This document shows, in pieces, positions 1-6,092 of a stretch of DNA of 6,706 bases. The position numbers were made by a program, and so were the translations under genes. The stretch's first letter is position 1; every line of letters starts with the position of its first letter. Under the pieces are notes generated by a model that was given only the letters and a program-made list of their open reading frames with translations, was not told the origin of the DNA and did no database searches. Source of the stretch: Oscillospiraceae bacterium (GTDB lineage: Bacteria > Bacillota > Clostridia > Oscillospirales > Ruminococcaceae); assembly GCA_017472375.1 (NCBI GenBank), contig JAFUQL010000100.1, forward strand, positions 1-6,706, in the 5' to 3' direction.

Positions 1-1
1 C

Positions 2-1327
2 GACATCGTGGTGGGCACCCGCAGTGCGGTGTTTGCCCCGCTGCGGAATCTTGGATTGATCATTCTGGATGAGGAGCAGGAGCACACCTACCGCTCTGAG
101 TCCTCGCCCAGATATTCGGCACACGATGTGGCCAAACTGCGGGCGGCACAGCACGCATCTCTGCTGCTGTTCGCATCGGCCACCCCCAGCGTGGAGACCT
201 ATCAGGCTGCACAGAGCGGCCGCTATCAGCTGGTGAGGCTGGCACATCGATACGAGGGGCGCCCGCTGCCCACCGTGGAAGTGGTGGATATGCGGGCGGA
301 GATCGCCAAGGGAAACCCGGGCGAGATCAGCCTGCCGCTGGCAAAGGCCATTGGCGACAATCTGGAGGCCGGCCGGCAGACCATCTTGCTGCTGAACCGC
401 CGGGGCTATCGCACGGTGGCTCAGTGCGGCGATTGCGGCCATGTGGTAAAGTGCGGCGGCTGCAGTGTGCCCATGGTCTACCACAAGGCAAAGGGGCAGC
501 TTTTGTGCCATTACTGCGGGCGGACCATCGCCCCGCCGCCCACCGCCTGCCCTGAGTGCGGCGGGCCGCTGCGCTACACCGGTTTCGGCACTCAAAAGCT
601 GGAGGAGGAGCTGGGCGGGCTGTTTCCCGAAGCGCGCATCCTGCGCATGGATCAGGACACCACCGGCCAGAAAAACGCCCATGAGGAGCGGCTGGCCAAA
701 TTTGCCGCTCACGAATACGACATCATGCTGGGCACGCAGATGGTGGCCAAGGGGCTGGATTTTGAGAAGGTCACGCTGGTGGGTGTGGTGGGCATCGATT
801 CGATGCTCTTTTCTCAGAGCTTCCGCGCCTTTGAAACAGCCTTTAGTCTGGTGACACAGGTGGTAGGCCGGGGCGGACGGGCGGATATGCCCGGTCACGC
901 CATCATCCAGACCAACGACCCGGAACACCCGGTGCTGCGTCTGGCGGCCAGGCAGGATTACGACTCCTTTTTTGAACAGGAGATCATGTTCCGCAAGCTG
1001 GGCCTGTACCCGCCCTTCTGCAGTATCTGTGTGGTGGGCTTCAGCGGCGGAGAGGATGCCATGACCCTTGCAGCGGCGGGACGATTTGCCGCCCTGCTGA
1101 GGGAGGAGGCGGTGAAACAGCCGGAGCTGCCCCTGCGGGTGCTGGGCCCTGCGCCCATGAACGTGCTGATGGTGAACGGGCGCTACCGCTACAAGCTGAC
1201 CTTGAAGTGCCGCAACGATCGGACCTTCCGGGCGATGCTGGGCCGGGTGCTGGGCCGATACAGCGACGAGGGCTTGCCCGCCCGCGCTGCCGTGACGGTG
1301 GACCTGAACTCGGACGGAGATCTGTAA
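2..1327 (+). CDS. priA: Primosomal protein N' (replication-restart helicase PriA), C-terminal part, 5'-truncated by the window edge
   Basis: PriA is an ATP-driven 3'-5' superfamily 2 helicase that recognises abandoned replication forks and starts primosome reassembly so that DnaB-type helicase can be reloaded. The visible 441 residues (numbered from the first full codon at nt 2) begin in the first helicase lobe. The DEAH-type box reads DEEQ (23-26) instead of the usual DEEH. It is followed by SATPS (59-63) and LLLNRRGY. A zinc-binding insertion has eight cysteines (142, 145, 151, 154, 169, 172, 183, 186), the PriA hallmark. LGTQMVAKGLDF (243-254) and QVVGRGGR (286-293) are helicase motifs V and VI. 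The C-terminal domain carries the typical KLGLYPPF and VLGPAP segments and GRYRYKL. The family is about 730-820 residues, so the N-terminal DNA-binding region and Walker A lie upstream. It ends at TAA 1325-1327. No frameshift is seen. Confidence 0.97.
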   Translation, partial: DIVVGTRSAVFAPLRNLGLIILDEEQEHTYRSESSPRYSAHDVAKLRAAQHASLLLFASATPSVETYQAAQSGRYQLVRLAHRYEGRPLPTVEVVDMRAEIAKGNPGEISLPLAKAIGDNLEAGRQTILLLNRRGYRTVAQCGDCGHVVKCGGCSVPMVYHKAKGQLLCHYCGRTIAPPPTACPECGGPLRYTGFGTQKLEEELGGLFPEARILRMDQDTTGQKNAHEERLAKFAAHEYDIMLGTQMVAKGLDFEKVTLVGVVGIDSMLFSQSFRAFETAFSLVTQVVGRGGRADMPGHAIIQTNDPEHPVLRLAARQDYDSFFEQEIMFRKLGLYPPFCSICVVGFSGGEDAMTLAAAGRFAALLREEAVKQPELPLRVLGPAPMNVLMVNGRYRYKLTLKCRNDRTFRAMLGRVLGRYSDEGLPARAAVTVDLNSDGDL

Positions 1328-1373
1328 AAAACTTCGCACAGGCGAAAATCGTTTCGCCTAAACTGCGAATTTT
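1328..1373 (+). terminator. Nested hairpin after priA, possible (weak) intrinsic terminator
   Basis: Starting right after the priA stop codon, an 8-bp perfect stem AGGCGAAA (1340-1347) / TTTCGCCT (1352-1359) closes a tetraloop ATCG. It sits inside a second perfect stem TTCGCA (1333-1338) / TGCGAA (1364-1369), separated by a small internal loop (C versus AAAC). AAAA (1328-1331) can pair further with TTTT (1370-1373) across a bulged C. On the + strand only four T follow directly, then GAATGATTTT, so termination may be partial. On the - strand the hairpin would be followed by six T, so it could also act in reverse. Alternative readings are a leader structure of def or a dispersed palindromic repeat. 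The pairing is seen directly; the function is inferred. Confidence 0.5.
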
Positions 1374-1381
1374 GAATGATT

Positions 1382-1411
1382 TTGACCCACTCGATCGTAT
1401 GTATGTAAGAG
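1382..1411 (+). promoter_or_regulatory. Weak promoter candidate upstream of def
   Basis: TTGACC (1382-1387) resembles a sigma-A -35 box and lies in the most A+T-rich stretch of the window, just after the hairpin that may end priA transcription. No convincing -10 box stands at 17 nt. TAAGAG (1406-1411) is at 18 nt and matches TATAAT poorly, while TATGTA (1402-1407) fits better but is only 14 nt away. The location is reasonable for a promoter that starts the def-fmt unit, but the boxes are weak. Confidence 0.3.
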
Positions 1412-1417
1412 CATACG
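1396..1417. repeat. Inverted repeat in the def leader
   Basis: CGTATG (1396-1401) and CATACG (1412-1417) form a perfect 6-bp inverted repeat around a 10-nt spacer. It overlaps the region where a -10 box would be and lies 13 nt upstream of the def Shine-Dalgarno sequence. It could be an operator half-site pair or a small RNA hairpin; chance is also possible for arms this short. Confidence 0.35.
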
Positions 1418-1430
1418 GGGAGCGGATGAC

Positions 1431-1436
1431 AGGAGG
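1431..1436 (+). promoter_or_regulatory. Ribosome binding site of def
   Basis: A full-consensus AGGAGG lies 8 nt before the ATG at 1445. It is among the strongest translation signals in the window (with that of stp) and fixes the def start. Confidence 0.9.
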
Positions 1437-1444
1437 ATTTTATT

Positions 1445-1954
1445 ATGGCTCTGCGCAACATTGTACAGGACGGCGACCCCATTCTGAAGAAGGTCTGCCG
1501 CCCCGTGACCAAGTTTGACGACCGACTGGCGACCCTGCTGGACGATATGCAGGAGACCCTGATCGATGCCGGTGGCCTGGGCCTGGCCGGCCCTCAGGTG
1601 GGCATCATGCGCCGTGTGTTCATCTGCCTGGATGAGCGGGATGTGCCCGAAGGCCAGGACAGCTTTGAGAACCCCAAGTTCATCGAGTTCATCAACGCCG
1701 AGATCCTTGAGATGTCCGAGGAGACCGAGACCATCTATGAGGGCTGCCTGTCCTTCCCTGGCCGCAACGGCGCCATCACCCGTCCCCTGCGCGTGAAGGC
1801 CCGTGCCTTTGACCGCGAGGGCAACCCCTTTGAGATCGAGGCCGAGGGCATGCTGGCCCGCTGCATCTGCCATGAGAACAATCATCTGGATGGCATCACC
1901 ATCCTCGATCTGGCCGACCACTTCTACGAGGACGAGTACGAGGACGAAGAGTAA
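1445..1954 (+). CDS. def: Peptide deformylase
   Basis: Peptide deformylase is a metal (usually Fe2+) hydrolase that removes the N-formyl group from nascent proteins as they leave the ribosome. The 169-residue product is of normal family length. The three signature motifs are in order: GLGLAGPQ (44-51) for GxGLAAxQ, EGCLS (99-103) with metal ligand Cys101, and HENNH (143-147), an HExxH motif with His143 and His147 as ligands and Glu144 as catalytic base. The usual QHExDH is here CHENNH, a mild variation that keeps all catalytic residues. The C-terminus is strongly acidic, with YEDE duplicated at 161-168. The start is set by the AGGAGG at 1431. The stop TAA (1952-1954) shares one base with the fmt ATG, so def and fmt are probably translationally coupled; the enzymes act at opposite ends of the same formylation cycle. 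Confidence 0.97.
   Translation: MALRNIVQDGDPILKKVCRPVTKFDDRLATLLDDMQETLIDAGGLGLAGPQVGIMRRVFICLDERDVPEGQDSFENPKFIEFINAEILEMSEETETIYEGCLSFPGRNGAITRPLRVKARAFDREGNPFEIEAEGMLARCICHENNHLDGITILDLADHFYEDEYEDEE
1925..1948 (+). repeat. Tandem 12-bp repeat at the 3' end of def
   Basis: Two adjacent copies of TACGAGGACGAR (1925-1936 and 1937-1948) differ only at the last base and encode YEDE-YEDE. The second copy contains the purine-rich AGGA (1941-1944), 9 nt before the fmt ATG, which is the best candidate Shine-Dalgarno for fmt. Confidence 0.75.
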
Positions 1955-2874
1955 TGCGCATCCTGTTCATGGGCACGCCGGACATCGCGGCCCAAAGTCT
2001 GGAGGCACTGTATGCCTCTGAGCACACCATCTGCGGCGTGTTCACCCGGGAGGACAAACCGGTGGGCCGCAAGCAGATCCTGACTGCACCCCCGGTCAAG
2101 CAGCTGGCGCTGACCCGCGGTACCCCTGTGTATCAGCCCAAGACCCTGCGGGACGGTGCGGCAGCTGAGATCATTCGTGAGCTGGCCCCCGACCTGATCG
2201 TGGTGGTGGCCTATGGGCGCATTCTGCCCAAAGAGGTGCTGGAGCTGCCCCGGTTCGGCTGCATCAACCTGCATGTGTCCCTGCTGCCCAAGTATCGGGG
2301 TTCGGCCCCCATCCAGTGGTCGGTCATCAACGGCGATGCACGCACCGGCGTGACCATTATGCAGTTGGACGAGGGCCTGGACACCGGCGATATCCTGATG
2401 GTGGATCCGGTGGACATCGGCCCTGAGGAGACCAGCGGCGAGCTGTTCGACCGCATCTCCGCAGTGGGCGCCGAAACGCTGCTGCGCTGCATTGGTGAGA
2501 TCGAGGCCGGCCGGGTGACCCCGGTGCCGCAGGATCACAGCCAGGCCACCCTTGCGCCGCCCCTGACCAAGGAGATGGCGCTGTTTGGGTTTGACAAGCC
2601 TGCACAGGTCATCCACGATCTGGTGCGCGGCATGAACCCCTGGCCCATGGCCTATTTCCTGTGCGAGGACAAGAAGGTGAAGGTCACCGAGTGCCGCGTA
2701 TGCCCCGGCGGCGAGGCCCCGGTGGGCACTGTGCTGAGCACCAAGCCCCTTGTGGTGCAGTGCGGCGAGGGTGCCTTGGAGCTGCGGCAGGTGGTGCCCG
2801 AGGGCAAGAAGCCCATGGACGGCACCGCGTGGGCCGCAGGCCGCCGCCTGAAGGCAGGAATGCCGCTGGTGTGA
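1954..2874 (+). CDS. fmt: Methionyl-tRNA formyltransferase
   Basis: Fmt transfers a formyl group from 10-formyl-tetrahydrofolate to Met-tRNA(fMet), producing the initiator tRNA used in bacterial translation. The 306-residue protein has normal length. The N-terminal Rossmann-type catalytic domain opens with MRILFMGTPD. The active-site Asn105 and His107 (in INLHVS) and Asp143 (in GLDTGD) match the known catalytic Asn/His/Asp of the family, and SLLPKYRGSAP is the folate-enzyme signature. The segment EDKPVGRK (33-40) corresponds to the loop that contacts the tRNA acceptor end. The C-terminal tRNA-binding domain has NPWPMAYF (228-235) and ends with the typical MDGTAWAAGRRL. The ATG at 1954 overlaps the def stop as TAATG, favouring translational coupling. 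Stop TGA is at 2872-2874. Confidence 0.97.
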   Translation: MRILFMGTPDIAAQSLEALYASEHTICGVFTREDKPVGRKQILTAPPVKQLALTRGTPVYQPKTLRDGAAAEIIRELAPDLIVVVAYGRILPKEVLELPRFGCINLHVSLLPKYRGSAPIQWSVINGDARTGVTIMQLDEGLDTGDILMVDPVDIGPEETSGELFDRISAVGAETLLRCIGEIEAGRVTPVPQDHSQATLAPPLTKEMALFGFDKPAQVIHDLVRGMNPWPMAYFLCEDKKVKVTECRVCPGGEAPVGTVLSTKPLVVQCGEGALELRQVVPEGKKPMDGTAWAAGRRLKAGMPLV

Positions 2875-2954
2875 GAACGGCGGCGCGAACATAGAAATCA
2901 ACAGAGACGGAAGGGAACGGCAGCGGGCCGAATGCCTGCCTGCCCACATAGGGA

Positions 2955-4253
2955 ATGGATAAAGCACGCTATACTGCTGTAATGGCGCTGATGCGCCAAG
3001 AGAAGGACGGGTATTCCAACCTGGTTCTGGATGCGGTGCTGAGCAAGGCTCAGCTGCCCGCCCGCGACCGGGCGTTTGCCGGCATGCTGTTTTACGGCAC
3101 ACTGGAGCATCTGCTCACGCTGGATGCATGCCTGGCAAAATGCCTGCAGAAGCCGCTGACCAAGCTGGATGCACAGGTGCGCGCGGTGCTGCGGTGCGGC
3201 CTGTATCAGATCAAGTACACCGAGGTGCCCGATTCGGCGGCGGTGAACGAATCGGTGAAGCTGGTGAAGCGCATGGGCAAGACCAGCGCCGCCGGCCTGG
3301 TGAATGCGGTGCTGCGCAAGGCAGGCACCGTGGAGCCGGGCCCCTTTGCCGATGAGCGGGAGCGCCTGTCGGTGACCGGCTCGGTCAGCGGCGAGATCGC
3401 TCAGATGCTGCTGGATCACTACCCCGACCGGGCCGATGAGATCCTGAACAACTTCTTTGTGCAGCCCCCCACGGCGCTGCGGGTGAATGTGCTGCAGACC
3501 AGTCCCAAGGTGCTGATCACGGCGCTGGAAGCCGAAGGCGTGAAGGCGGTGGAGGGTCCTGTGCCCGGCAGTCTGCTGGCCGAGTTTGAGGGTACCCCCG
3601 CAAACAGCGCGGCCTTCAAAGCAGGCATGTTCCATGTGCAGGGGCTGGCCTCCCAGCTGGCGGCGCTGAGCCTTGACGCCCACCACGGCCAGAAGGTGCT
3701 GGATCTGTGCGCGGCCCCCGGCGGTAAGACCGTGACCATTGCCCAGTGCATGGGCAACGGTGGGAGGTTGTACAGCTGCGATCTGGCCATCAACCGGCTG
3801 CAGCTCATCTTCAAGGCATTAGAGCGCTGCCACATCACCAATACTATCGTTACCCGGCAGGACGCCGCCCAGTACAACCCGGACTTCTGCGAAGCCGACC
3901 GGGTGCTGTGCGATGTGCCCTGTTCGGGCTTGGGTGTGCTGGCCAAAAAGCCGGACATCCGCTACAAGACCCTCGAGGGTCTCGAGGATCTCTACCGTGT
4001 GCAGGCGGACATCCTGCGCACCGCTGCCCGCTATGTGAAGCAGGGCGGCAAGCTGGTGTACTCCACCTGTACCATCAATCCCATGGAAAACGAGCGTATC
4101 ATTGAAGAATTTTTGGCCGAGCGGGAGGACTTCCGTATTGGAGAGCCCTACATGGTGCCCGAGGGTGCCTGCAAGAGTGAGTTCGGCATGACCCTGCTGC
4201 CCGACGGCAGAGGAATGGACGGCTTCTTCATTGCCGTGCTGGAAAGGGTGTGA
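2955..4253 (+). CDS. rsmB: 16S rRNA (cytosine-967-C5)-methyltransferase RsmB
   Basis: RsmB (Sun/Fmu) uses S-adenosylmethionine to methylate C5 of a 16S rRNA cytosine (C967 in E. coli). The 432-residue product has normal length. An N-terminal NusB-like RNA-binding domain (about 1-135) includes GYSNLVLDAVL and the segment up to LVNAVLRKA. The C-terminal methyltransferase has SAM motif I LDLCAAPGGKT (249-259), motif IV DVPCSG (320-325, Cys323) and motif VI STCTINPMENE (370-380). In this family Cys372 of the TC pair is the nucleophile and Cys323 aids product release. The start is at the first in-frame ATG: an in-frame TAG stands two codons upstream (2949-2951) and the ARYTAV start fits the family. 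No good Shine-Dalgarno precedes it; AGGG ends one base before the ATG, too close. rlmN follows after 4 nt. Confidence 0.95.
   Translation: MDKARYTAVMALMRQEKDGYSNLVLDAVLSKAQLPARDRAFAGMLFYGTLEHLLTLDACLAKCLQKPLTKLDAQVRAVLRCGLYQIKYTEVPDSAAVNESVKLVKRMGKTSAAGLVNAVLRKAGTVEPGPFADERERLSVTGSVSGEIAQMLLDHYPDRADEILNNFFVQPPTALRVNVLQTSPKVLITALEAEGVKAVEGPVPGSLLAEFEGTPANSAAFKAGMFHVQGLASQLAALSLDAHHGQKVLDLCAAPGGKTVTIAQCMGNGGRLYSCDLAINRLQLIFKALERCHITNTIVTRQDAAQYNPDFCEADRVLCDVPCSGLGVLAKKPDIRYKTLEGLEDLYRVQADILRTAARYVKQGGKLVYSTCTINPMENERIIEEFLAEREDFRIGEPYMVPEGACKSEFGMTLLPDGRGMDGFFIAVLERV
4241..4248 (+). promoter_or_regulatory. Ribosome binding site that fixes the rlmN start
   Basis: GGAAAGGG lies inside the last codons of rsmB and ends 9 nt before the ATG at 4258. 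It supports that ATG over a possible TTG start at 4231 in the same frame, which would overlap rsmB by 23 nt and add nine residues without family support. Confidence 0.65.
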
Positions 4254-4257
4254 TCCC

Positions 4258-5292
4258 ATGGAGAAGCGCTGCATCTCATCCATGAATCTGGACGAACTGG
4301 GCGAGCTGGTCCGCAGCATGGGGCAGCCGGCCTTCCGCGCGAAGTCCATCTTCCGCTGGCTGCACCAGAAGCAGGTGACGGCGTTCAGCGAGATGACCGA
4401 CCAGCCCAAGGCGTTTTTGGCTCGGTTGGACGAGGAATTTTTCATCGCTGCCCCGGTGATCCGCCGGCGGCAGCAGTCCAAGGACGGAACGGTCAAGTAC
4501 CTGTTCCAGCTTGCCGATGGCAACTGCATCGAGACGGTTTTGATGCGGTATCACTACGGCAACACGGTGTGCGTCTCCACCCAGGTGGGCTGCCGCATGG
4601 GCTGCCGGTTCTGTGCATCCACCCAGGCGGGCCGCGTGCGCGACCTGCTGGCCGGAGAGATCGCCTCTGAGATCTACGCTGTTCAGCGGGATACGGGGGA
4701 GCGAGTCTCCCACATCGTGCTGATGGGCATCGGCGAGCCGCTGGACAATTACGATGAGGTGCTGCGCTTTCTGCACCTCATTTCCCACCCCGAGGGCACC
4801 AACATCGGGATGCGGAACATCAGCCTGTCCACCTGCGGGCTTGTGCCCAAGATCGACCGGCTGGCAGAGGAGAAGCTGCAGCTGACCCTCTCCATCTCGC
4901 TTCATGCCCCCAACGATGCCATGCGCAGCAGCATGATGCCGGTGAACGACGCCTATCCGGTGGCTCAGCTCATTGCGGCCTGCCGCCGCTATCAGAAGAC
5001 CACCGGCCGGCGCATCAGCTTTGAGTACTCTATGGTGCGCGGCGTGAACGACAGTGAGCAGACCGCCAGGGAGCTGGCGGATCTGATCCGCGGCATGGGT
5101 GCCCATGTGAACCTGATCCCCATCAATCCGGTGGACGGCAGCCCCTATTCCGCCAGTGATGATGCGAACGTGCGGCGTTTCCAGCAGACTCTGGAGAAGC
5201 TGGGCGTGAACGCCACTGTGCGCCGCCGGCTCGGCAGCGACATCAGTGCAGCCTGCGGGCAGCTTCGGCGTGAGGATGCCAACGCCCAGTAA
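4258..5292 (+). CDS. rlmN: 23S rRNA (adenine-2503-C2)-methyltransferase, radical SAM (RlmN)
   Basis: RlmN is a radical-SAM enzyme that methylates C2 of A2503 in 23S rRNA at the peptidyl-transferase centre; E. coli RlmN also methylates A37 of some tRNAs. The 344-residue protein has family length. An N-terminal RNA-binding region (FRAKSIFRWLHQKQV, 26-40) precedes the radical-SAM core. The 4Fe-4S cluster ligands are Cys112, Cys116 and Cys119 in GCRMGCRFC. Cys105, seven residues earlier, and Cys333 in DISAACGQL match the two catalytic cysteines of E. coli RlmN (Cys118 and Cys355), Cys333 being the one that carries the transferred methylene. MGIGEPLDNYDEV (156-168) is the SAM-binding GEP segment. 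The related Cfr resistance enzyme targets C8 of the same base; the RlmN-typical C-terminus and the housekeeping context favour RlmN. It lies 4 nt after rsmB. Confidence 0.96.
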   Translation: MEKRCISSMNLDELGELVRSMGQPAFRAKSIFRWLHQKQVTAFSEMTDQPKAFLARLDEEFFIAAPVIRRRQQSKDGTVKYLFQLADGNCIETVLMRYHYGNTVCVSTQVGCRMGCRFCASTQAGRVRDLLAGEIASEIYAVQRDTGERVSHIVLMGIGEPLDNYDEVLRFLHLISHPEGTNIGMRNISLSTCGLVPKIDRLAEEKLQLTLSISLHAPNDAMRSSMMPVNDAYPVAQLIAACRRYQKTTGRRISFEYSMVRGVNDSEQTARELADLIRGMGAHVNLIPINPVDGSPYSASDDANVRRFQQTLEKLGVNATVRRRLGSDISAACGQLRREDANAQ

Positions 5293-5300
5293 GGCTGGGC
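5284..5300 (+). other. GC-rich hairpin spanning the rlmN stop codon
   Basis: GCCCAG (5284-5289) and CTGGGC (5295-5300) form a perfect 6-bp stem with the TAA stop in its 5-nt loop. No T-run follows, so this is not a canonical intrinsic terminator. Overlapping alternatives can form just downstream, for example GGCT (5293-5296) with AGCC (5301-5304). It may shape translation or mRNA processing between rlmN and stp, or have no function. Confidence 0.35.
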
Positions 5301-5336
5301 AGCCCCGGACAAGCAGCGAAGGAGAAATTCCCCCAC

Positions 5337-5343
5337 AAGGAGG
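5337..5343 (+). promoter_or_regulatory. Ribosome binding site that fixes the stp start
   Basis: AAGGAGG ends 7 nt before the ATG at 5351. It decides against an in-frame start at 5246, which would lie inside rlmN and add 35 residues that resemble no phosphatase. A closer ATG at 5346 runs into TGA after two codons. Confidence 0.88.
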
Positions 5344-5350
5344 AAATGCC

Positions 5351-6091
5351 ATGAAGATAACGGCAAAACCAGACATCGGCCGCATCCGCACCGAAAACCA
5401 GGACTGTTACCGCGCCAAGCGCTTTGCAGATGGCACGGTGTGGGCTCTGGTGTGCGACGGCATGGGCGGGGCCAACAGCGGCCGCCTTGCTGCGCACCTC
5501 GCCGCGGATGCGATGGAGGCCTTTTTTGACGAGCATCCCGACGGACCAAAGCCGGGGGAGGAGAAGACGTTCCTGATGGATGGGTTCGCCGTTATGAACC
5601 GCTGCATCCATCGGCACGCCAAAGAACATCCCGGGGACAAGGGCATGGGGACCACCGGCGTGTGCGCCTTCGTGAGGGACAATCTGGCCCATGTGGTCCA
5701 TGTGGGCGACTCGCGTGCCTATCTGCACCGAAGCGGCCGGCTGGCACAGCTCACACGGGACCATTCTATGGTACAGGAGCTGGTGGAGGCCGGGACCATT
5801 ACCCCGGAAGAGGCGGCCACCCACCCCAGCAAGAACCTGATCACCCGGGCGCTGGGGGTGCGCGAGGAGGTCCAGCCGGAGTACATCCAGTATCCGCTGA
5901 ATGCCGGAGATGAACTGCTGTTGTGTACCGACGGCTTGACAAACATGCTGCCGGATGAAAAAATAGCCAGAGTGCTCACCGAGGTGCCGTTCTTTGCGGC
6001 GCCGGCGCGTCTGGTGGAGCTCGCGCTCAAGGCTGGCGGTACGGACAATGTGACCGTGCTGCTGCTGGGGACCGAGCCAACGGAGGTTTAA
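5351..6091 (+). CDS. stp: PP2C-family Ser/Thr protein phosphatase (Stp/PrpC), partner of PrkC
   Basis: This metal-dependent (Mn2+/Mg2+) phosphatase removes phosphate from Ser/Thr residues of proteins, in relatives including the kinase PrkC and its targets. It is also called prpC in Bacillus. The 246-residue product is a single cytosolic PP2C domain of normal length, with no membrane segment. Conserved motifs appear in order: DIGRIRTENQD (8-18), VCDGMGG (34-40) with metal-binding Asp36, GTTGVCAFV (100-108), HVGDSRAYL (117-125), LTRDHSM (134-140), LITRALG (163-169), LLCTDGLTNML (190-200) with Asp194, and GGTDNVTVLLL (229-239) with Asp232. The start is set by the AAGGAGG at 5337-5343. prkC begins one base after its stop codon, so the opposing enzymes are almost certainly made from one mRNA and in linked amounts. 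Confidence 0.96.
   Translation: MKITAKPDIGRIRTENQDCYRAKRFADGTVWALVCDGMGGANSGRLAAHLAADAMEAFFDEHPDGPKPGEEKTFLMDGFAVMNRCIHRHAKEHPGDKGMGTTGVCAFVRDNLAHVVHVGDSRAYLHRSGRLAQLTRDHSMVQELVEAGTITPEEAATHPSKNLITRALGVREEVQPEYIQYPLNAGDELLLCTDGLTNMLPDEKIARVLTEVPFFAAPARLVELALKAGGTDNVTVLLLGTEPTEV
6082..6086 (+). promoter_or_regulatory. Ribosome binding site of prkC within the end of stp
   Basis: GGAGG lies in the last sense codons of stp and ends 6 nt before the prkC ATG (6093). Ribosomes ending stp would stop on top of the prkC start region. Confidence 0.8.
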
Positions 6092-6092
6092 G

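Noticed and set aside
1207..1518. Plus-strand frame spanning the end of priA, the gap and the start of def
   Set aside because: It is the out-of-frame shadow of two real genes joined through the gap, with no domain and no ribosome binding site.
2970..2975. TATACT as a -10 box for an internal promoter in rsmB
   Set aside because: No -35-like hexamer stands 16-18 nt upstream (CATAGG at 17 nt), and it lies within the coding sequence where the codons GCT ATA CTG explain it only as GCT/ATA/CTG in another frame.
1924..3102. Long open frame on the - strand (392 codons) opposite fmt
   Set aside because: It mirrors a real gene in a G+C-rich genome whose codon bias suppresses antisense stops. Its His/Gln/Gly/Ala-rich translation resembles no family, and fmt is unmistakable on the + strand.
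2898..3686. Antisense open frame (262 codons) opposite the first half of rsmB
   Set aside because: No recognisable domain; the translation is a His/Gln/Arg/Leu-rich shadow of the rsmB codons.
4276..5391. Long open frame on the - strand (371 codons) opposite rlmN
   Set aside because: Same cause: low-complexity antisense translation lying entirely opposite a well-recognised gene.
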